Origin: Pseudomonas sp. WJP1
GTDB taxonomy: Bacteria; Pseudomonadota; Gammaproteobacteria; Pseudomonadales; Pseudomonadaceae
Length of the DNA: 64,000 bases
Direction: 5' to 3'
NCBI RefSeq assembly: GCF_028471945.1
Contig: NZ_CP110128.1
Coordinates: forward strand, 2,530,501 to 2,594,500
Below, one piece after another: positions 8,637 to 16,857 of the stretch. A model generated the notes under the pieces. It saw only the letters and a program-made list of their open reading frames with translations, ran no database searches and was not told the DNA's origin. The first letter of the stretch is position 1, and the number at the start of each line of letters is the position of its first letter. The position numbers and the translations under genes were made by a program.

Positions 8637-8900
8637 GATTGAGCCTTTGGCATTTCAAGGCCCATTAGAACACTCAACCCCACACTTTAGTGCATTATTG
8701 GATTGTAAGAATTTTTGTTGCGCAGGCTGTTGTCTGCAAGTTGAGTGAGCGCACCAAGGGCGATTTTTTTCAGGGTCGAAAAAGCGTGCGCCACGTGAAC
8801 ACCTGCCTGTTGTATTTGCCAACGGAATCATTGAGTTACTGAATGGTCATAGACAGGGTTTCAACGCCATGGGGGATTTCCTACGGCCGAAACCCTCTCA

Positions 8901-8910
8901 CCCCCCCCCC
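8901..8910 (+). repeat. Homopolymeric tract of ten C
   Basis: Ten consecutive C residues end 18 bp before the lipoprotein ATG, in the leader just upstream of its AGGA site. Tracts of this length are slippage-prone. Confidence 0.9.
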
Positions 8911-8928
8911 GACCTTCAGGATGCTCAA

Positions 8929-9156
8929 ATGAAACGCGCAGTAATGATGACCCTGGCCCTTTCCAGCCTGCTCTTGCTGGGAGGCTGCGGACCTCACTGG
9001 GATGACGGAGAAAGGTACGGTCGATATCACGATCATGATCATCGCCGTGGCTATGACCGGGATGACGATGATCGAGGGTATGACCATCGATACGATCGTC
9101 GTGACGATGACCGCGACAACCGTCGTTATCGCGATCGTGACGACCGGGACGACTGA
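8929..9156 (+). CDS. Small lipoprotein with Asp/Arg/Tyr repeats
   Basis: Start chosen at the ATG after CAGGA, giving MKRAVMMTLALSSLLLLGGC with lipobox LLGGC, so the 75-residue product is a lipoprotein. The mature part is made of degenerate DRDDDRGYDHRYDRRDDD units, strongly zwitterionic. Such Asp/Arg/Tyr-rich tails may bind metals, polyanions or the cell surface, but function is unknown. The upstream in-frame ATG at 8869 would place the C-tract inside the gene and disrupt the signal peptide, so it was not used. Confidence 0.75.
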   Translation: MKRAVMMTLALSSLLLLGGCGPHWDDGERYGRYHDHDHRRGYDRDDDDRGYDHRYDRRDDDRDNRRYRDRDDRDD

Positions 9157-9193
9157 TACAGTCAGCGTCTTTTGAAAGAGGGGTAGGGGTCGA

Positions 9194-9466
9194 TCAGCTC
9201 CCCGACTTGCTACCTCTCTGGTTGTCGCCGTCATCCTCCGACGCTGCGTCTTTTTTCATGGAGTGCGCGTCGGCACCGGCGTTTGAACCCGCCGCTTCCT
9301 CGCCCTTTTTATCGGCCTTTTCTTCGTTGGATTCCGGCTGGTTGAGCCCGGGAAGTGCCGAAGGTGGAATCGTTGCATCCTCGGTTGTTTTCTCGTTGGC
9401 CTGCACGTAAAGCGGCGAAGCCGACAGCAAGCCCGTGAGCATGAGAGTGGCGAGGGTTATGTTCAT
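9194..9466 (-). CDS. Small exported hypothetical protein
   Basis: Start chosen at the ATG after ACGGAAGA, yielding a signal peptide (MNITLATLMLTGLLSASPLYVQA) and a 67-residue mature chain rich in Glu, Lys, Ser and Gly (SNEEKADKKGEEAAGSNAGADAH). There is no cysteine at the cleavage site, so it is periplasmic rather than a lipoprotein. The mature region is disordered. No known family recognised; it converges on the lipoprotein gene at 8929. Confidence 0.6.
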   Translation of the reverse strand: MNITLATLMLTGLLSASPLYVQANEKTTEDATIPPSALPGLNQPESNEEKADKKGEEAAGSNAGADAHSMKKDAASEDDGDNQRGSKSGS

Positions 9467-9718
9467 CTTTTGAGTCTTCCGTGCGAGGGGATGTACTGCA
9501 TTGGAAGGCCGACTCATGGGAAGGTGCGTAGTGGCGGACGAGCGGCAAGGCGAGGGGAGTCGTACGAATTTCTCTTGTTAGGGGCTGGCTTTTCGGGTCG
9601 CCGCATCGCAGCGATGGCGGCCTGACAGCCGACCAATCGCTCGCGGCTGTACCCGTTTTACTGTAGGAGCCCTGCTTGCCGGCGAAGGCGGCCTGACAAT
9701 CGATGATTGTCTTTCAGG

Positions 9719-9855
9719 TGTACATATCCGTTCCTGCGGTAACGGCCACTTAGGGTTTCGCCCTTACGGCGAGTCACTTGGAAAAGCCCCAAGTAACCAA
9801 GGGCTCTTGCCCCTGGCGATCGGCCCCTCGCTGGGGCTCGGGGTACCCTCGCTCC
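9719..9855 (+). repeat. 130-bp Pseudomonas repeat family, copy A
   Basis: Begins TACATATCCGTTCCTGCGG and contains TTTCGCCCTTACGGCGAGTC, an AAGTAA segment and CCCTCGCTGGGGCTCGG. Near-identical blocks recur at 10240-10380 (inverted) and 36909-37050. Confidence 0.85.
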
Positions 9856-9967
9856 GATCCTGCTCCGTGGGCCCGCCGCGATGGGGCAAGAAAATCAAAA
9901 GCCAAAGCAGAGCAAAAGCAGAGCGAGGCGGCCTTAAAGCCGACCTGATCGGGAGCCGCGCATTTCC

Positions 9968-10060
9968 CTGTAGGAGCCAGGCTTGCCGGCGAACCAGGCG
10001 CTGCGGTGTCTCTGTTGCACCACGTTATCGTTCTTCGCCGGCAAGCCTGGCTCCTACGGG
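9968..10060. repeat. Paired REP elements (inverted)
   Basis: CTGTAGGAGCCAGGCTTGCC faces its complement GGCAAGCCTGGCTCCTACG across about 45 bp, the typical Pseudomonas REP doublet. Confidence 0.9.
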
Positions 10061-10239
10061 GGATCGGGTGCACCCGCAAAGTCAGGTCGGCTTAAGGCCG
10101 CCTCGTTTTGGCTTTTGATCTGGGTGCCCCGTTAACCACGCTGGCCGAACGCAGGCATTGTGCAGTGGGTAAACCGGCAGGACGCCGGTTTAGCCGCGCT
10201 GGGCCATGGATGGCCCATCGCGGCGACCCACGGAGCAAT

Positions 10240-10380
10240 GCCTTCGTTACGGCATGCCGAGCCTAGGCGAGGCACCGAGTGGTGGGGCAAAGCCTTTTGC
10301 TTACTTTTTGGTGTTTGAAAAAGAGAGTCGCCGTAAGGGCGAAACCATAAGTAGCCGTTACCGCAGCAATGGATATGCAC
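10240..10380 (-). repeat. 130-bp Pseudomonas repeat family, copy B
   Basis: On the minus strand this reads GTGCATATCCATTGCTGCGG, then TTTCGCCCTTACGGCGACTC and AAAAAGTAAGCAAAAGGC, matching copies A and C block by block. Confidence 0.85.
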
Positions 10381-10535
10381 CCAGACAACAATCTCCCACA
10401 GGCTGTGACGCGGCATGGATCAACGGCCTGATCGGGTGGTGTTCGCGTCAGTCGAAAAAATTATCGAATGGTTGGCGCCTACGCCTCGACGCGGCGATCC
10501 GATAAGCCGAATCCTTTATTGACGCATCCGAAATT

Positions 10536-10832
10536 TCACGGCCGCCAGATCTCAACATCCTTCGCATCCACCGCCTTGGGCAACAAGCCTGCGGCAAAAA
10601 AAGCGTCGGCGATTTTCTGCTGTTCTCCCAACTCATCGCTTTTCACCGGCTGCACCTGATAGCTGCGATGGGTGTTGGCGCTCTCGACGGTGTCTACCCC
10701 AAGGTTGCCCCATTGCGGGCTGAGCACCTGGGCCGCTTCACGGGGGTTGGATTTTACCCAGCTACCGGTCTTGTCCAGTTGCTCGTAGACCACCTTGAGG
10801 ACCTCCGGGTGCGCCTTGGCGTAGCTCGTGCT
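10536..10832 (-). pseudogene. C-terminal remnant of an ABC substrate-binding protein (SsuA-like)
   Basis: About 99 codons ending in a stop encode AKAHPEVLKVVYEQLDKTGSW, SNPREAAQVLSPQWG, SYQVQPVKSDELGEQQKIADAFFAAGLLPK and a C-terminal WRP. This is the C-terminal lobe of an NMT1/SsuA-type aliphatic sulfonate or nitrate binding protein. The N-terminal two thirds, including the signal peptide and ligand pocket, is missing. It is fused in frame to a TonB-receptor fragment at about 10833, so it cannot make a working protein. Confidence 0.8.
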
Positions 10833-10834
10833 GG

Positions 10835-11237
10835 TCAGGTAGACCTCGGTGTAGGTGCCATAGCGGGTCAGGTGCAGATTGACGTCGAAGTCATGGATCG
10901 CCCAATCAGCCGAGAAAATCGCCTTGCTGCTGGGGGAGGTCTTGGTGATCAACGCTCGGGCCTGGCGCCCCATCAGTTGATAACTGCTGTTCAGGGCGGT
11001 GAGCAGGGACGGGGTCTGGTCGACGCTGAGGATTTGCGTGTGGTTGTAGTTCAGTGCTGCGGTCCATCGCACCGAGCTGAACGCATTGAGGTTCTGCCGG
11101 TAGTTACCCACCACATCGACCCCGGAGGTACGCGTACTGGCGCCATTGGTGAAAAACTGCGCCCCGGGGGGCGCGGGCACGCCAATACTGTCGAGCAGGG
11201 CGGCGACACCCGGGCCCTGGAAGCGTTCGCTGAGCGT
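10835..11237 (-). pseudogene. Internal/C-terminal fragment of a TonB-dependent receptor
   Basis: The reading frame contains TLSERFQGPGVAALL, FFTNGASTRTSGVDVVGNYR, WTAALNYNHTQI and IFSADWAIHDFDVNLHLTRYGTYTEV, which are beta-strand repeats of the TonB-dependent receptor barrel. There is no plug, TonB box or barrel closure. The frame continues without stop into the SsuA-like remnant, giving a chimeric 327-codon ORF whose first 93 codons are only the antisense of another gene fragment (11240-11531). Confidence 0.8.
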
Positions 11238-11239
11238 GA

Positions 11240-11531
11240 CCTGTTGCAGCGTTTCGCCAAGGCGTTCGAGTGGGCCCGGCAGAACCCCGACGAGTACGCG
11301 CGGGTCTTCGCCAGGGTCAATGATATTCCGCTGGACGTCTCGCAACGCCTGCGCAGCTGGGGCGATGAGTCGCTGTTGCCGGTCGAGCCACAGGATGTGC
11401 TGGCCTTGCAGCAAGTCGATGACCTGTTCGTGGAAAAGAAGATCTTTCCCCATCGCGTCGACGTCGAGAAGCTCATGGATACAGCGCTGTTTTCCACGCC
11501 GTTCCTGACACAGACCCAACCCGCGCGCTAG
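11240..11531 (+). pseudogene. C-terminal remnant of a second substrate-binding protein, opposite strand
   Basis: In the plus strand the frame reads LLQRFAKAFEWARQNPDEYARV, then DIPLDVSQRLRSWG and LALQQVDDLFVEKKIFPHRVDVEKL before a stop. This is the C-terminal lobe of another SsuA-like binding protein. It has no start or N-terminus of its own and abuts the inverted TonB-receptor fragment. Together with the two minus-strand pieces it marks a rearrangement junction. Confidence 0.75.
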
Positions 11532-11565
11532 CGTGGGTTGGCATTACAGGAGGCGACCGGAAACA

Positions 11566-12474
11566 TCACTTTTTCGGCGCTTTGTTGCCGGGCGGGATAT
11601 GCAGGTAGGACATCACGCTTTCGGTCAGTTCGGTCGCCAGCTTGACGGCTTCCTTGTTGCGAGCCATCACGCCCGCCACCAATCCTTCGATCAGGGCAAG
11701 TACGGCGATGTTGGAACTGGTCAGCACCGGATGGTCGGCCGGGGCGAACAGCACGTGTTCGGCAATGGCGGTAAGCGGGGAGGCGGGTGAGTCGGTGATC
11801 GCCAGTACCGAGGCGCCGCGCGCGTTGGCGAAACGTGCGAGTTGCAGGGTGTCGAGGGAGTAGCGCGGCAACGAGATCGCCAGCAACACGTCCTGATCGG
11901 TGATGGCGGCCAGCCGGTAAGCGGCGTTTTCGTTGCCGCCTTCCATGCTGATGGCGGTAGCGTCCGCACAGAAGGGCATCAGGGTCGAGGCGGCGAGACC
12001 GGCGAAGTACACGCTGTTGCCAAAGCCCAGGATGTAGATTTTCCGCGCTTCGGTCAGGCGTGTGACGAACGCCTCAAAGGTCTCGGCATGGTTGTTGGTC
12101 GCGGCCGTGGCGAGGTTGCTGCTGGCGCTGTGGATTTGCTCATGCAGGCCAAATGCACCACCCGGTCGATGCGCCAGTTCGTTGCGCAGTTTGTCGACCG
12201 GCGACACCATCTGCTGCAACGTCGCCACCAGCTCGGCCTTCATGCCGGTGTAGCCACCCAGGTTCAGCGCCTTGGCCAGGCGATTCACCGCGGCGGGCGA
12301 GGTGGAGGTTTCATGGGCCATTTCTTCGATGGTCAGCGTCGCGGCCCGGAGCGGGTGACGCAGGACAAAGTCCGCCACCTTGCGCAGTGACGGCGGCAGA
12401 TCGGAAACGATTTCCGCCAGTTTGCGCATCACTGGCGCGGCATAGACCGTGGTGTCTTTCGAAGGGTTCGGCAT
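11566..12474 (-). CDS. MurR/RpiR family transcriptional regulator
   Basis: Start taken at the ATG giving MPNPSKDTT; an AGGAA site lies upstream at a somewhat long spacing, and an alternative start at 12519 lacks one. The 302-residue protein has the RpiR layout: an N-terminal HTH_6 domain (LPPSLRKVADFVLRHPLRAATLTIEEMA...TSPAAVNRLAKALNLGGYTGMK) and a C-terminal SIS sugar-phosphate-type sensing domain (IYILGFGNSVYFAGLAAS; LLAISLPRYS). It lies downstream of, and in the same orientation as, the amino-acid transporter operon and most likely controls it. The inducer is unknown. Confidence 0.88.
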   Translation of the reverse strand: MPNPSKDTTVYAAPVMRKLAEIVSDLPPSLRKVADFVLRHPLRAATLTIEEMAHETSTSPAAVNRLAKALNLGGYTGMKAELVATLQQMVSPVDKLRNELAHRPGGAFGLHEQIHSASSNLATAATNNHAETFEAFVTRLTEARKIYILGFGNSVYFAGLAASTLMPFCADATAISMEGGNENAAYRLAAITDQDVLLAISLPRYSLDTLQLARFANARGASVLAITDSPASPLTAIAEHVLFAPADHPVLTSSNIAVLALIEGLVAGVMARNKEAVKLATELTESVMSYLHIPPGNKAPKK

Positions 12475-12524
12475 ATCCGGCTCAACAGTTCCTGAGGGTT
12501 GGAGATGGGGCGGGCGCAAACCCC

Positions 12525-12630
12525 CTGTAGGAGCGAGGCTTGCCCGCGAAGAACGATGACGCGCAATACCTGAAACACCGCGGCGTTCCCTTCGCGGGCA
12601 AGTCGGAACGCCGCCCGCTCGCTCCTACAG
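12525..12630. repeat. Paired REP elements (inverted)
   Basis: CTGTAGGAGCGAGGCTTGCC faces CGCTCGCTCCTACAG, with the GCGGGCAAG core also inverted inside; the right unit carries a short insertion. It sits between the RpiR gene and the ABC ATPase gene. Confidence 0.85.
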
Positions 12631-12681
12631 GTATGTGCACGCGAGTGTATCTGATGCCGACCCTCGGTGTGCGCAGATGGC

Positions 12682-13446
12682 TTATTTCAAGCTTCCAGCC
12701 AGAAACTGACGGAGGCGTTCGGACTGCGGGTTGACCAGCACCTCGCGCGGATCGCCCCGTTCCTCGACCTGGCCCTTGTGCAGGAACACCAGCTGGTTCG
12801 ACACCTCGCGGGCAAAGCCCATTTCGTGGGTCACGACCACCATGGTCCGGCCTTCCAGCGCCAGATCCTGCATGACCTTCAGCACTTCGCCGACCAGTTC
12901 GGGGTCGAGTGCCGAAGTGGGCTCGTCGAACAGCATCACCTCCGGCTCCATGGCCAGTGCCCGGGCAATCGCCACGCGCTGTTGCTCACCGCCGGACATA
13001 TGCGCCGGCCAAGCGTCCATGCGGTGCGCCACGCCGACCTTGTCCAGATAGTGCTCGGCCTTTTTCCGCGCTTCTTTTTTGTTGATGCCCAGTACATTCA
13101 CCGGCGCTTCCATGACGTTTTCAAGGGCACTCATGTGCGACCAGAGATTGAAGTGCTGGAACACCATCGATAACCGCGAACGCATGCGTTGCAGTTGTTT
13201 GGGTTCCTCAGCCTTGAGCCCGCCGAGCTTGTTGCTCACCAGCTTGAGCTGTTCGCCATTGAGCACGATGTTGCCGGCGTTGGGCTGTTCCAGCAGGTTG
13301 ATGCAACGCAGGAAGGTGCTTTTGCCCGAGCCGCTGGAGCCGATGATGCTGATGACGTCACCGGCTTTCGCCTCCAGGGACACGCCCTTGAGCACTTCGT
13401 GGCTGCCGTAGCTTTTGTGCAGATTGTTTATTTCCAGCTTGTACAT
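12682..13446 (-). CDS. Polar amino-acid ABC transporter ATP-binding protein (AotP/HisP-like)
   Basis: Start chosen at MYKLEINNLHKSYG; the longer ORF to 13620 runs into the preceding gene. The 254-residue ATPase shows Walker A GSSGSGKST, Q-loop VFQHFNLWSH, signature MSGGEQQRVAIARAL, Walker B VMLFDEPTSALDP and switch VTHEMGFA. This is the compact HisP/ArtP/AotP type that powers uptake of basic or polar amino acids and opines. It is the last gene of a five-gene operon with two permeases, a binding protein and an AotO-like deacylase. Confidence 0.93.
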   Translation of the reverse strand: MYKLEINNLHKSYGSHEVLKGVSLEAKAGDVISIIGSSGSGKSTFLRCINLLEQPNAGNIVLNGEQLKLVSNKLGGLKAEEPKQLQRMRSRLSMVFQHFNLWSHMSALENVMEAPVNVLGINKKEARKKAEHYLDKVGVAHRMDAWPAHMSGGEQQRVAIARALAMEPEVMLFDEPTSALDPELVGEVLKVMQDLALEGRTMVVVTHEMGFAREVSNQLVFLHKGQVEERGDPREVLVNPQSERLRQFLAGSLK

Positions 13447-13465
13447 GGTTCCGACTCTCTGTTTG

Positions 13466-14578
13466 TCAGTCGCTGAGCAAGCGGCCTTGGCGAATGGGGG
13501 TATTGCCGGCAATTTTCGCCAGCCACAGGCCGGGCTGGGCGAAGCGCAGGCGTTCGCGGGCATAAAGAATGCCGTCGGTGCTGGCGCGCACCACGCTGTG
13601 CTGGTCGGTGAGCGGATCAATCACCTCGAACAGCGGATCGCCGACCTCAACCCGGGCACCCAGCGGTTGCAGGTAACTCACCACCCCCGGGTGTGGTGCG
13701 TAGGCGTACTGCGCACCGGCAAAGGGTGTCGCCTCACACTCGCCCGGTGGCGCCGCGGGCCAGTCACCGCTGATCAGGCCTTGCTCGGCGAGATAGCCGA
13801 GAATGGCTTGCGCGCTGTCGACACAGGTCTCGCGTTCAGTGTCCGCCATGCCGCGCAATTCGATAGTGGTGGCCGCACACGCCAGGGGAATGTTGGCTTG
13901 CGGGAAGCGCGCGGCCAGTTGCAGCCAGGGAAGTGCGCAGGCTTCATCGAAAGCGTTGCCGCCTGCAGCCTCGGCCAGCAGCGCAACGCCGGCACCGAGG
14001 CGGGCGGCCAACGAGCGCAAGCGTGGCCAGTTTTGCGGCATGGCATACAGCAGCATGATCGACTCGAAGTCGCAGTGCAGGTCCAGCACCACATCGGCAT
14101 CGCAGGCGTGCTGCAGCAACAGGCGACGCAGGCCGTCGAGCTCCGAGGTCGCCGCTGGCAAGTTGGCGAGGGCATGACCCATGGCGCGGCGGATCAGGTC
14201 GACGTTGGCATCGGCATCATCGCCCAGTTGACCTTCCAGTCGCTGCGCCACGTCATCGGCCAGTTCCGGGAAATCGCGATTGAAGTTCTTCCCGCTGGAG
14301 AATTCGAAGCGACCTTGATGGGTGGCCTGGAACATCTGCGCGATGCCGATCGGATTGGCCATTGGCACCAACTCGATCACTCCGCTCAGGCGGCCTTGCT
14401 CTTCCAGTTCCAGCAGGCGGCGCTTGAGTTCGACGGCGACGCGCATCCCCGGCAATTCGTCGGCATGCAGGGAGGCCTGGATGTAGGCCTTGCGCGGTCC
14501 GCTGCCAAAACGCAACAGCGACAGCTTGCGCTCCGTGCCCGAGGCACTCCACGGCAAGAGGTATTGAATGTGCTGCAT
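13466..14578 (-). CDS. Succinylglutamate desuccinylase/aspartoacylase family protein (AotO-like)
   Basis: A 370-residue M14-like zinc deacylase. Visible zinc-site motifs are ASLHADELPGMRVA (His and Glu ligands near residue 37), NFNRDFPE and VVLDLHCDFES (His ligand near 160), plus a C-terminal RVEVGDPLFEVIDP lipoyl-like barrel. It overlaps no neighbour but uses AAGGAG inside the end of the permease gene. In P. aeruginosa the arginine/ornithine aot operon contains an equivalent gene, aotO, between permeases and ATPase. The probable reaction is removal of an acyl or amide group from an imported N-acyl amino acid. Confidence 0.85.
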   Translation of the reverse strand: MQHIQYLLPWSASGTERKLSLLRFGSGPRKAYIQASLHADELPGMRVAVELKRRLLELEEQGRLSGVIELVPMANPIGIAQMFQATHQGRFEFSSGKNFNRDFPELADDVAQRLEGQLGDDADANVDLIRRAMGHALANLPAATSELDGLRRLLLQHACDADVVLDLHCDFESIMLLYAMPQNWPRLRSLAARLGAGVALLAEAAGGNAFDEACALPWLQLAARFPQANIPLACAATTIELRGMADTERETCVDSAQAILGYLAEQGLISGDWPAAPPGECEATPFAGAQYAYAPHPGVVSYLQPLGARVEVGDPLFEVIDPLTDQHSVVRASTDGILYARERLRFAQPGLWLAKIAGNTPIRQGRLLSD

Positions 14579-14586
14579 AAGGCTCC

Positions 14587-15285
14587 TTAGTGCTTGCGCG
14601 GTGCCAGGTAGGCCAGCCAGCGGCGCTCGGCCAGCTTGAACAGGCGAACCAGGATGAAGGTCAAGGCCAGGTAGATCAGGCCCGCGGTAATGAACGCCTC
14701 GAACGGCAAGTAGAACCGCGAACTGACCGTTCGCGCGGCGCCCGTGATATCGACCAGCGTGACGATCGACGCCAGGCTGGTGGTTTGCAGCATCATCAGC
14801 ACTTCGTTGCTGTACTGCGGCAGCGCCCGGCGCAGGGCCGACGGCAGGAGAATCCGCCGGTACAGGGTCAAGCGCGACATGCCCATGGCCCTGGCGGCTT
14901 CAATCTCGCCGTGGGCCGTGGCCTTCAAGCTGCCAGCCAGCAGTTCGGCGCTGTAGGCACTGGTGTTGATCGCAAAGGCCAGGCAGGCGCAAAACGTGGC
15001 ACTGGACAGGTACGGCCAGAGCGCGCTTTGGCGTACCGCTTCGAACTGCGCCAACCCGTAATAGATCAGGAACAGTTGCACCAGCATCGGCGTGCCGCGA
15101 ATCACGTAGGTGTAGAGCCAGGCCGGGAAGTTCACCAGCGGTGAACGGGATACGCGCATCAACGCGACGGGAATCGCCAGCACCAGGCCGATGGCCAGGG
15201 AAATCAGCAGGACTTTGAGGGTCACCAGGGCGCCATTGAGGTACAGCGGCAGGTTTTCCCAGATCAGGTGGTAGTCGAGAATCAT
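14587..15285 (-). CDS. Amino-acid ABC transporter permease (HisM/AotM-like)
   Basis: A 232-residue integral membrane protein with about five helices and the conserved cytoplasmic EAA loop (GEIEAARAMGMSRLTLYRRILLPSALRRALP) that docks on the ATPase. LYTYVIRGTPMLVQLFLIYYG is the family's characteristic segment. It follows the other permease by 14 bp and pairs with it to form the heterodimeric channel of the polar amino-acid uptake system. Confidence 0.92.
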   Translation of the reverse strand: MILDYHLIWENLPLYLNGALVTLKVLLISLAIGLVLAIPVALMRVSRSPLVNFPAWLYTYVIRGTPMLVQLFLIYYGLAQFEAVRQSALWPYLSSATFCACLAFAINTSAYSAELLAGSLKATAHGEIEAARAMGMSRLTLYRRILLPSALRRALPQYSNEVLMMLQTTSLASIVTLVDITGAARTVSSRFYLPFEAFITAGLIYLALTFILVRLFKLAERRWLAYLAPRKH

Positions 15286-15299
15286 GGCGGTGTTCCCCG

Positions 15300-15989
15300 T
15301 TACAGTTCAGCGGCTTTGACGCCGACCGAGTAGTGTTTTTCCAGGTAGCGCAGCACCAGCAATGACACGCTGGTGAGCATCAGGTAGAGCGCGGCAACCG
15401 TGAGGAAAAAGGTGAACGGCTCATGGGTGGCGTCCGCCGCGTTCTTGGCCTTGAACATCATGTCCTGCAGGCCGATCACCGAGATCAGCGCGGTGGATTT
15501 GGTCAGCACCAGCCAGTTGTTGGTGAAACCGGGAATGGCGAAACGGATCATCTGTGGCACCAGGATCCGCCAGAACACCTGCAAGCCACTCATGCCATAG
15601 GCAGCGCCGGCCTCGCCCTGGCCCTTGGGGATTGCCATGAAGGCGCCACGAAAGGTTTCCGAGAGATAGGCACCAAAGATGAATCCCATGGTGCAGACGC
15701 CCGCGATAAAGGGATTGATGTCGATGTAGCGGGTGTAGCCCAGTGCGAGGGCAAGGCGGTTCACCAGATCCTGGCCGCCATAGAAGATCAGCAGGATCAA
15801 TACCAGGTCGGGAATCCCGCGGATCAGGGTGGTATAGCCTTCGCCGAGTACCGCCAGCCATTTGAACGGCGACAACCGAAAGGCGGCGCCGATCAGGCCC
15901 AGGGCAATGGCCATGGTCATGGAGGTCAGGGCCAGGTTGATGGTCAGCCAGGCGCCATCGAGAATGCTCGATCCGTAGCCGTGGAGCAT
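15300..15989 (-). CDS. Amino-acid ABC transporter permease (HisQ/AotQ-like)
   Basis: Start chosen at MLHGYGSSILDG, preceded by GAGGAA; the ORF extends to 16031 but that part reads arginine-rich noise. The 229-residue protein has the HisQ/ArtQ features YTTLIRGIPDLVLILLIFYGGQ and the EAA loop GQGEAGAAYGMSGLQVFWRILVPQMIRFA. It is the first permease after the binding-protein gene, with 91 bp between them. Confidence 0.92.
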   Translation of the reverse strand: MLHGYGSSILDGAWLTINLALTSMTMAIALGLIGAAFRLSPFKWLAVLGEGYTTLIRGIPDLVLILLIFYGGQDLVNRLALALGYTRYIDINPFIAGVCTMGFIFGAYLSETFRGAFMAIPKGQGEAGAAYGMSGLQVFWRILVPQMIRFAIPGFTNNWLVLTKSTALISVIGLQDMMFKAKNAADATHEPFTFFLTVAALYLMLTSVSLLVLRYLEKHYSVGVKAAEL

Positions 15990-16080
15990 GATGAAGTTCC
16001 TCAAGCGAGCGCCGCGAGGCGCGCGAGACAAGCCACAAGTGGCGCCCGCAGGGGCCGGCGCCAGGGTTTCGGATGGAGGC

Positions 16081-16857
16081 TTATTCGCCGTAGATATCGA
16101 AGGCGAAATACTTGGCCATCACTTGCTGGTACTTGCCATTGCTGCGGATGGCGTCAATCGCCGCACTCAGGCGTGCGACGTTCGCGCTGTCGCCTTTGCG
16201 CACCGCGATCCCGGCGCCCCTGCCGAAGTATTTGGGGTCGTTGATGTCGGGCCCGACCAGCGCAAAGCCCTTGCCCAGGGGCGTCTTGATAAAGCTCTCA
16301 TCGGTGTTGACGATGTCGGCGAGCGTGGCATCCAGGCGACCCGCCGCCAGGTCGAGAAAGGCTTCATTCTGTGAGGAGTAGCGAACGATCGAGACGCCGG
16401 CCTGCTCAAGCTGCTCAGTGGCGAAGCGGTCATAGGTCGAAGAACGCTGGACGCCAACTTTCCTGCCCTTGAGATCGACCAGCGGGTCGTTGATCACGTT
16501 GCCGGCCTTCATCGCGAACTTGCCCGGCGTGTGGTAGTACTTTTTGCTGAAGTCGACCGACTTCATGCGGTCGTCAGTGATCGACATCGACGACAGCACC
16601 GCATCGATCTTGCGCACTTTCAGCGACGGGATCATGCCGTCGAATTCCTGGATGACCCACTCGCATTTGACCTTCATTTCTTCGCACAGCGCGTTGCCGA
16701 TGTCGTAATCGAAACCACTGACGTTGCCCTCTGGCGTCTTGAAGGAGAAGGGCGGGTAGGCGGCTTCGATACCGATGCGCAGGCTGTCCTCGTCGGCATG
16801 TGCCAGCAGGCTTGCGGCGCACAGTGCCAGAGCACCTAGAAGTTCTGTCTTGTTCAT
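16081..16857 (-). CDS. Amino-acid ABC transporter substrate-binding protein (AotJ/HisJ-like)
   Basis: Start at MNKTELLGALALCAASLLAHA, preceded by AGGGAG, gives a 258-residue protein with a signal peptide. The mature domain has the SBP_bac_3 pattern: LRIGIEAAYPPFSFKTPEGNVSGFDYDIGNALCEEM, QEFDGMIPSLKVRKIDAVLSSMSITDDRMKSVDFSKKYY and RVGVQRSST-like KVGVQRSSTYDRFA. Such proteins bind lysine, arginine, ornithine, histidine or related opines in the periplasm. It is the first gene of the operon; a dyad lies in its promoter region at 16965-16987. Confidence 0.93.
   Translation of the reverse strand: MNKTELLGALALCAASLLAHADEDSLRIGIEAAYPPFSFKTPEGNVSGFDYDIGNALCEEMKVKCEWVIQEFDGMIPSLKVRKIDAVLSSMSITDDRMKSVDFSKKYYHTPGKFAMKAGNVINDPLVDLKGRKVGVQRSSTYDRFATEQLEQAGVSIVRYSSQNEAFLDLAAGRLDATLADIVNTDESFIKTPLGKGFALVGPDINDPKYFGRGAGIAVRKGDSANVARLSAAIDAIRSNGKYQQVMAKYFAFDIYGE

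Larger units (their letters stand above)
9467..10535. repeat. Non-coding repeat region: nested inverted repeat with REP elements
   Basis: No convincing gene lies in this 1.07 kb; ORFs here change with strand and consist of repeat translations. A single REP occurs at 9661. Two copies of a roughly 130-bp repeat lie in opposite orientation (about 9719-9855 and 10240-10380). Between them, shorter arms are inverted (AAAAGCC...GAGGCGGCC about 9892-9947 versus GGCCGCCTCGTTTTGGCTTTTGATC about 10085-10126), and inside those a REP pair spans 9968-10060. The whole 660 bp can fold as one nested palindrome. Confidence 0.8.

Noticed and set aside
9774..10505. Several 90-100 codon ORFs in the repeat region
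   Set aside because: They are translations of REP and 130-bp repeats, on both strands, without start signals.
13415..14590. A 391-codon plus-strand frame over the deacylase gene
   Set aside because: The minus strand shows zinc-site motifs and an operon start; the plus frame has no domain.
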